Below are positions 58,101 to 64,000 of a stretch of DNA of 64,000 nt, piece after piece. A model generated the notes under the pieces. The model did not search any database, was not told the DNA's origin, and was given only the letters and a program-made list of their open reading frames with translations. Each line of letters starts with the position of its first letter. Positions within the stretch are counted from its first letter, which is position 1. The translations under genes and the position numbers were made by a program. Location: assembly GCA_037179515.1 (NCBI GenBank), contig JAXCGZ010000105.1, positions 81,001 to 145,000 of the forward strand, in the 5' to 3' direction. Origin of the DNA: Halocaridina rubra. Taxonomy: Eukaryota > Arthropoda > Malacostraca > Decapoda > Atyidae.

Positions 58101-58560
58101 TCTTACTTTCCCTCTTTCAACTTCAGACACCCTACCTATCACACACCCGAATGTCACCTCACCATTCCTTTTTATCTTAGTTTCGCTCAGTGCAAATACA
58201 TCCACCTTTCTCTCCCCAAACATACCCTCTATCACCTCCCTCTTACTTTCACTTACACCACAATCACGCGCATGCAGAGACCCAATTACTAGGGTTCTGG
58301 ATGGAATTCCCCAGCCAGTATACCCCTGCATTTTTTGGCACTTGTAGGATGAAAAATGCAGAAGAGGGGATTCACAGTCCCCCGCTCCACCCCATTTAGT
58401 CGAATCTTAAGACACGCAAGGGCACATGGAGGAAATATTCTAACCTCTCCCTCAGAGGGAACATAACTAACCGAAATAAATACCTTTTCCATTATCGCAA
58501 CAAAACGTTGAGACTCATCTGTTAAGAGCTTGAACTTTTGAGCTCTGGGGCTGTTTAGAA
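55140..58560 (-). mobile_element. RTE-like LINE, nearly full length
   Basis: About 3.4 kb, the usual length for RTE-type elements. On the minus strand the order is 5' region (58,500), endonuclease (58,331-57,780), linker, reverse transcriptase (57,236-55,864) and C-terminal part (55,782-55,573). The 3' UTR (55,570-55,140) matches that of the + copy at 21.1-21.4 kb. It is not truncated at the endonuclease, unlike the first copy. Confidence 0.75.
55573..58492 (-). pseudogene. RTE-like endonuclease-reverse transcriptase, decayed
   Basis: The endonuclease has VFALSETKIKRNGEVTFG, so the catalytic Glu is kept. RT has GGKYKCSIFRGISLLSVVGK and GFRRGRGCVDQVFVVRQVCE (56,511-57,236). Motif C is QMLFADDTVLVADNENE (about 56,210). 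KSFKYLGQHVSRSERVDAEL and VLSWFGHMERMSDGQIMKR follow. Frames change at about 57,770, 57,240, 56,505, 56,270 and 55,790. Motif A with its catalytic Asp lies in a disrupted stretch near 56,500. It is inactive. The close likeness to the 19-21 kb copy shows one family. Confidence 0.78.
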
Positions 58561-58617
58561 CTACAACAATTGCCTTACCACTTTATTTACTATGCATTTA
58601 AATGAGATGGTTACGAT

Positions 58618-58830
<213 letters not shown>

Positions 58831-58879
58831 CAAAGTAAAGAAGCTGCAGCTACGTCGACAACAGCAGCGTTAACAAAAA

Positions 58880-58949
58880 TAATAACAATAAAAATAATAA
58901 TAATGATAATAATAATAATAACAATAATAATAATAATAATAATAATAAC

Positions 58950-58980
<31 letters not shown>
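58880..58980. repeat. (AAT)n microsatellite
   Basis: AAT repeats, in reverse sense to the preceding (ATT)n blocks. Confidence 0.9.
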
Positions 58981-58981
<1 letters not shown>

Positions 58982-59129
58982 CGGTGATAATGATGACAGA
59001 ATAAAAATAATAACAAAAAGAAATAGCTAATTACAAATACTGTCATGTCAATTATATATATGTCAGGGTTGATTATAATAATATTAATAATGATAATATT
59101 AATAATGATAATAATGTGATTGGTTTTAC

Positions 59130-59318
59130 GTTACGGATTGACTCCCTTTTCTACTTAGAACAAGGACGGTATTTTCTTGCGTACAACTTTGGTTTTACTG
59201 GTGTAATCGTTACCCTGAGTGAATGCCCTTTCTAACCTCAGACCATGGCAGGCCGCGAACACTCGACCTGACCTACTGAAAGTCACGGACGCTACCGCTT
59301 TGCCACGGTGGCCACAAT
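59130..59318 (-). mobile_element. Probable tRNA-derived SINE
   Basis: On the minus strand the head ccaccgtggcaaagcggtag looks like a polymerase III A box (TGGCaaAGcGGTAG). About 35 bp on, ggtcgagtgttcgcg looks like a B box. The remainder (about 110 bp) is unrelated to tRNA. A short-sequence end lies in AT-rich repeats. The head would be expected in other copies in the genome, which cannot be checked here. Confidence 0.5.
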
Positions 59319-59328
59319 TACAAAACAG

Positions 59329-59445
<117 letters not shown>

Positions 59446-59611
59446 TGAGTAAATTGTCTTTTCTTCCCTCTCTTTCTTTTTTGGGAGGGGTGGTAGGCAA
59501 TGGGATCTTGTACTAGCTGAGGAATATGCGTAAGCGTAAGGGCGGAAGAAGCGGAATATGGGGGGGGGGGGATTTCGGGACGGAGAAGCCTCTATTTTGA
59601 CGGCGAGCATG

Positions 59612-59619
59612 TCACGTGA
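59612..59619. promoter_or_regulatory. E-box palindrome TCACGTGA
   Basis: The 8-bp palindrome TCACGTGA lies in a CpG-richer stretch about 1.3 kb upstream of the Ski start codon. It is a consensus site for bHLH-Zip factors. Function is inferred only. Confidence 0.35.
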
Positions 59620-59783
59620 TGTCGCTGACGTTCGGACAAATTTCTTTAAACTTCATTCCGCTTTTCATATCTTTTAAACACATACCATATACAGTATCAA
59701 ATAAGATACTTTGCCAGCAGAGATCTTTTTTTTTTCTTTTGTCATTGTATTATTTAATCGCGAACAATTATTTGTTGTTATAT

Positions 59784-59793
59784 GTGACGTCAC
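59784..59793. promoter_or_regulatory. CRE palindrome GTGACGTCAC
   Basis: A perfect 10-bp palindrome holding the full TGACGTCA element, about 1.13 kb upstream of the Ski start codon. A half site (TGACG) lies at about 59,626. These sites bind CREB/ATF factors in animals. Use here is an inference. Confidence 0.4.
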
Positions 59794-59799
59794 CATTTG

Positions 59800-60923
59800 T
59801 TGAAGGTCGTCAGTCTCAGACGATTATTATGCGTCTGGCTGGGGGGCCACATTTATGTCTACATCTACACACGCATTTTTTAATGCGATATATGTGATAA
59901 ACCTTTACCATGATGTCTCATGTGAGGATATTCAAACTGTCATGAAGACTTTATTAAAGTATAATTATCTAAATGAAAACCAATGGTCGTTCTCTCAATT
60001 TTAGGAATGGGTTGAAATATAAACACCTTAAGCAACCGAATGACATACTTTCAACGCGGTTTATTTTAATGGACATTTTAATGAGACATTACTCTTATAA
60101 ATACTTATTATATAATATTGTATTTATGAAGAAGGTGTTACAAAATCGAATAATTCAGTCTCAGTTTTTCATTTTTAGTGGAAGTCATTATTTTTCATAC
60201 ATTTGGCACCGTTGCACAGACGGCGGCGGGAACTGGGTTGATATCCCGGGTGGGAGGGTTGCTGTAGAAGGCGAGACTGCTGCCAGGCACAAGGAAATTT
60301 CTTCTACTAGGTAATTCCATGCTTTCACGTAGAGTGCTCTTTTTACGAAAATATATAGCTTTCGGTACAATTGAAATAACAAATTATAAATGGGCATTTG
60401 AAAAATGTCATCATCTTAAGTTATTGCGTTTGGAATCATTACGTTCTTATCAGTCACCGGAATTGAAATACAATTTAATTGGAATAGTAATAACAGCACC
60501 TGTAATAACATAAGCTACCAACTTTCTTATTATATGTGCATGTGCATGGCAATGTAGTACAGTATTCATATCAGTATGATATTTTCTAGGATTTTCCCTG
60601 ATATATTAGCTATCACTGTATTTGGTCTAAACTGAAAACTAGCTCCAATTAGTGATTGAAGCTGCATGTCAGTGTTAATAAAAATAAGATGAAATCGCCA
60701 TAACAAAATAAAAGAACCGAGACTAGGAAAATGTTAATACTTTTTTTTGAGGAAATTTGCATAGATTTGGTTATCAGTGGAGCTAGCTATAGACAGCTCG
60801 GACGACAGTAAGTAACCAGCTACGAGGGAATGAGGACGATTGACGACTTCACCCCGTCGTGAACAGTGATGATGTGCTAGTGTACAGTGTCAAGTGTACG
60901 TACCATTTTTGAGCCTGATTATC
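59800..60923. other. Ski upstream region, probable 5' UTR near its end
   Basis: No other gene is recognised. The last 150 bp or so are less AT-rich and probably hold the 5' UTR. A CG-rich block at about 60,216-60,280 stands out. No convincing core promoter could be placed. Confidence 0.4.
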
Positions 60924-62180
60924 ATGGCCACACCACATCTGAAACGAGTGTTGCGTACCTATCAGAATACAGCTATGACAAGCCTTCATGGTCCCGGACC
61001 TGAGTCCTACCCAAACGCTGGTGTTGGCCACAAGAAACATGAGTTGTATAACAAACTCAGTTATAAGAAAGCTCTCCTCTACGAGGAAAGTCTCAAAAAC
61101 AATAATGACTCGTGTGAATTTAACCGGCGGCGACCTCCGTCAGGAGGAGGAGGGTCCTCCCTTCCCTCAAGTGAAACACAGACTCAGCCACCTCCAGCGC
61201 CACCACATGCTGTCATCAAGGAAGAGCCGGGGGAGATTGTACATATGAGTCTCAAACCCTTGTCATCATTATTATCATCGTCGTCTTCAGGAGGGAACAA
61301 TATTCGCTGTAATAGTGAAGGTGGCAGCGTAGAAACAGTATCTTCGTTGAACAGAAGTTCTACTGTTGCAGGTAGTTCCCCTTCGTGGCACTCCAGTGGC
61401 AGCAGTACCAATAATAACGTCGGTCCTGGTTGCTCATGGGTTGAACCCGGAGATTTCTTAGCTCCGGCTCCCTTCCCACCTCAGCCTTGGCCGGTGTTAG
61501 CCGCTGCAGATAAAGGTTCTCCTGGAGGAGGAGGAGGCCAGTGTGAAGAAACTTACTTGGACGGTGAACCCATTGCATGTTTCAACGTTGGCGGAGAGAA
61601 ACGTCTGTGCCTGCCGAAAATCCTAAATACGATATTACGAGAATTTTCTTTAGCTCAGATTAACACCGTTTGCGACGAACTGAGAATCTTTTGCTCTCGT
61701 TGCACTCCTCCACAGCTAGATGCCCTGCGAAATGCGGGGGTGTTACCCTTGAAAGCTACTTCGTGTGGTCTTATTACCAACACGGATGCCCAGAGGTTAA
61801 CCCATGCCCTTTTATACTCTCGAGCTCCGTCTGTGACCTCACAACAACAGCATACTCAGCAGCTGCCGCAGCTGCACGTCTATCACACCTGTTTCGGCAA
61901 ATGTAAAGGTTTAGTGTGGGAGGATCTGTATGTTAGCGGCGAGGCAGCTTGCATTGAATGCGACGAATGTCACGGATTATTCCCTCCTTCAAGGTTTGTG
62001 TGTCATGCCCACAGATCCCTCGAAAATCTTACCATTCACTGGGGCTTCGAGGCAGAGAACTGGAGGGCCTATTTGCTCTTGGCTGAAGATCAGAGGATGC
62101 CCTTAGAAAGAGCAGAAGTCCAGCTGAAAGCCTTCAAAAATAAGTTTGATCCCGCTATACCCAACCACAAACGTAAACAG
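60924..62180 (+). CDS. Ski: Ski/SnoN family transcriptional co-repressor, first coding exon
   Basis: The exon encodes 419 residues from ATG at 60,924 (atcATGG context) to a donor at 62,181 (AACAG/GTAGGT). An upstream in-frame GTG at 60,894 is not a likely start. Residues 5-25 (LKRVLRTYQNTAMTSLHGPG) match the N-terminal R-Smad-binding segment of Ski/Sno, which supports this start. Residues about 65-205 are Ser/Gly/Pro-rich. They include VIKEEPGE, whose Lys99 fits a SUMO consensus. The Dachshund-homology domain begins at about 219 (CFNVGGEKRLCLPKILN) and includes CDELRIFCSRCTPPQL and SCGLIT. The SAND-like Smad4-binding domain starts at about 318 (VYHTCFGKCKGLVWEDLY, ACIECDECHGLFPPSRFVC, HWGFEAENWRAYLLL). 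Family members are nuclear proteins that bind Smads and recruit NCoR/HDAC to repress TGF-beta/BMP targets. Later exons with the coiled coil lie beyond the window. Arthropods usually have one such gene (Snoo in flies), so the Ski versus Sno name is a convention. Confidence 0.93.
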
Positions 62181-62209
62181 GTAGGTGGCACCTAGTGTTC
62201 AGGAATAAT

Positions 62210-62265
<56 letters not shown>

Positions 62266-62444
62266 CACACAAACTTTTAACATACAGCATTATATGGTAA
62301 GGAAGCCTAACAATGAAATAACGCTATATTCGGGTACTCGTTAGACCCCTTAGCATTTATGCTTGAGAAGGGGTCCAGCTAGGACCCGAAATAAAGCGTT
62401 ATTTTCTGTGTTGTTTCACTGATGGGCCTCCTTACCACACACAC

Positions 62445-62509
<65 letters not shown>

Positions 62510-62582
62510 TTGTCTTACTAGAGGAATTCGTGTTTGAGTTTTTTTTTTTTCCAATGGTACCTGCTGCCAGTCATCCGGTTTG

Positions 62583-62653
<71 letters not shown>

Positions 62654-63015
62654 TTTTAGGCATATGTAAATTTCGACATTTCCATTAACCTCGTAGGCTA
62701 TATGGTAAAATATAGCATGCATTTATTTTAGGTTTGTGTATGCAGACGGAAATAATACATTTCCATAATTTATAAACGCGTACGGGGTGAAGCTCTGAAT
62801 GTATGTAAAGTTAATGAAAAAGCAGTTATTATTACTATTTTATTAAATGTACGCCAGAAGCAGTATGAAGATATATCATTTTAAATTGGCTTTTAGTTTG
62901 TAAGATGCGTCACTATATATTTACTTATCTGCTGCTAAGTATCGTAAGTTGAATTTGCTAATTGAGTTCTTTGGTAGATAGGACCGTTACCATTATTTTT
63001 TTTTATAAAGTTGCG

Positions 63016-63073
<58 letters not shown>

Positions 63074-63181
63074 TATATATATGTGTGTGTGTGTGTGTGT
63101 GTTCGTGTGAGTATGCACTTAAAAGTTTCAGACTACTAAGTCATTCCTAATTCTTCAAGATCAGTGAAAAAGCAGAAAAAA

Positions 63182-63184
<3 letters not shown>

Positions 63185-63240
<56 letters not shown>
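63185..63240. repeat. (CT)n microsatellite
   Basis: CT dinucleotides in the Ski intron, about 50 bp before the first copy of the duplicated segment. Confidence 0.95.
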
Positions 63241-63243
<3 letters not shown>

Positions 63244-63294
63244 AGAATATGGATGGAAAATTGGAGGGTGAAACGCCTTCGGACGTTGGTTTTT

Positions 63295-63529
63295 CTGTGC
63301 GGACTTGCTGGGCTGGCAGACGGCGGCGGTGACGACGATTTCAAGCAGCCGTGGTGGTAGTAGACATCCTTGGCGAGGGCCACCAGACGTCCACAGCCAA
63401 ATACATTTCGACGCCATCGAGAGGACGAGCAATCTCTGTCTGCCCATTCTCGTGTGGCCTTTAAATATTTTATCTTGATTTCGCGCTTTCATTTTGAGAT
63501 CCCTCTTGGTGGTGATCTGTCGCTCCAGA

Positions 63530-63611
<82 letters not shown>

Positions 63612-63862
63612 ACTGCGGTTTTGTGTAATTTTTTTACACTAGTTTCATTCAGTTCTGCAGTTTCGCTCGCATTAACAGATCACGGGATCATCTTACATAC
63701 TAGGTCTTTCGGAATAGTTTGACGTTTTTCTATATTGCCTTTTACCCTTCACAAGTTCTTAGTGACGCTTCATTACTAACCATTTTGTTATTGTATGTGC
63801 GGACTCGCGGTACTGGCAGACGGCGGCGGTTACGATAATTTCAAGCTTCCGTGGCGGTAGTA
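63295..63862 (+). repeat. Two direct copies of a ~66-bp segment
   Basis: tgtgcggacttgctggg at 63,295 and tgtgcggactcgcggta at 63,797 each continue with ctggcagacggcggcggt, then gatttcaagc or aatttcaagc, and ccgtggtggtagta or ccgtggcggtagta. The copies are about 500 bp apart. Their origin is not identified. Confidence 0.65.
63533..63611. repeat. (CT)n microsatellite
   Basis: CT dinucleotides with one CC slip, within the Ski intron. Confidence 0.95.
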
Positions 63863-63865
63863 TAT

Positions 63866-63925
<60 letters not shown>

Positions 63926-64000
63926 TGTTTGTGCAAATTTCTTGTATTTCAACTTTATAGTTCCCTTATATGAATGTAGTCACCGTGGTTCAAGCGTTAG

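Larger units (their letters stand above)
62181..64000 (+). other. Start of Ski intron 1, microsatellite-rich
   Basis: The intron opens at GTAGGT and runs past the window end. It holds TA tracts at 62,213-62,263, 62,448-62,508, 62,586-62,651, 63,018-63,080 and 63,860-63,922, and (CT)n at 63,185-63,240 and 63,533-63,611. It also holds a duplicated segment (63,295 and 63,797). No second exon is recognised. Confidence 0.7.

Noticed and set aside
60770..60806. TCAGT initiator with GGACGAC downstream element
   Set aside because: The spacing (GGAC at +25) does not fit the strict downstream promoter element position, so it was not called as a Ski core promoter.

Overview
The window reads as nuclear DNA of an arthropod, most likely a decapod crustacean. 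It is AT-rich and has spliced genes. It is dense in (TA)n, (CT)n and (ATT)n microsatellites and in degenerate pogo/Tigger-type DNA transposons and non-LTR retrotransposons. Species cannot be fixed from the sequence. Two host genes are recognisable, both on the + strand. The last three coding exons of a SPRYD3 orthologue lie at 11,807-14,109. The large first coding exon of a Ski/SnoN co-repressor lies at 60,924-62,180. I see no host exon in the roughly 46 kb between them, so this looks like a repeat-filled intergenic region, although small exons could be missed.

Left part (1-11.4 kb): two tandem Tigger copies (135-3,720) are followed by AT-rich sequence. Next comes a nest of two non-autonomous foldback elements with Tigger-type ends (5,826-8,670), then a third Tigger copy (9,225-11,407). 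SPRYD3 follows. One of its introns carries an approximately 190-bp (CT)n tract as polypyrimidine tract, next to the tail of an old LINE.

Middle part (14-46 kb): long featureless AT-rich DNA is broken by several elements. These are an RTE-like LINE (19.0-21.4 kb, +), a LINE fragment (22.0-22.7 kb, +), a Tigger MITE (22.74-22.96 kb) and a nearly full-length CR1/L2-like LINE with a PHD-finger ORF1 (24.2-28.4 kb, -). Two non-autonomous Tigger relatives follow, at 30.6-31.7 and 36.1-37.7 kb; the second contains a six-unit array of about 180 bp derived from transposase sequence. A third copy of the foldback element (37.8-43.1 kb) is split by an I-clade-like LINE with RNase H that sits inside its (CT)n tract. 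Two large inverted repeats centred on TA-rich DNA lie at 35.74-36.09 and 44.44-45.09 kb.

Right part (46-64 kb): a CR1/Jockey-group LINE (46.2-49.3 kb, -) abuts a nearly readable Tigger transposase gene (49.8-51.2 kb, -). Next to that is a second Tigger copy whose catalytic core has been inverted in place (51.4-52.6 kb). Remnants of a gypsy-like gag-pol element, a LINE fragment and an almost full-length RTE-like LINE (55.1-58.6 kb, -) come next. After (ATT)n arrays and a probable tRNA-derived SINE, the Ski first exon is preceded by a CRE palindrome and an E-box and followed by a microsatellite-rich intron.

No new host system is visible. The notable pattern is the close association of Tigger-type ends, LINE ends and large palindromes with (TA)n or (CT)n tracts, which suggests that microsatellites and transposons shape each other here. 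All coordinates of element ends are read by eye and may be off by tens of bases.
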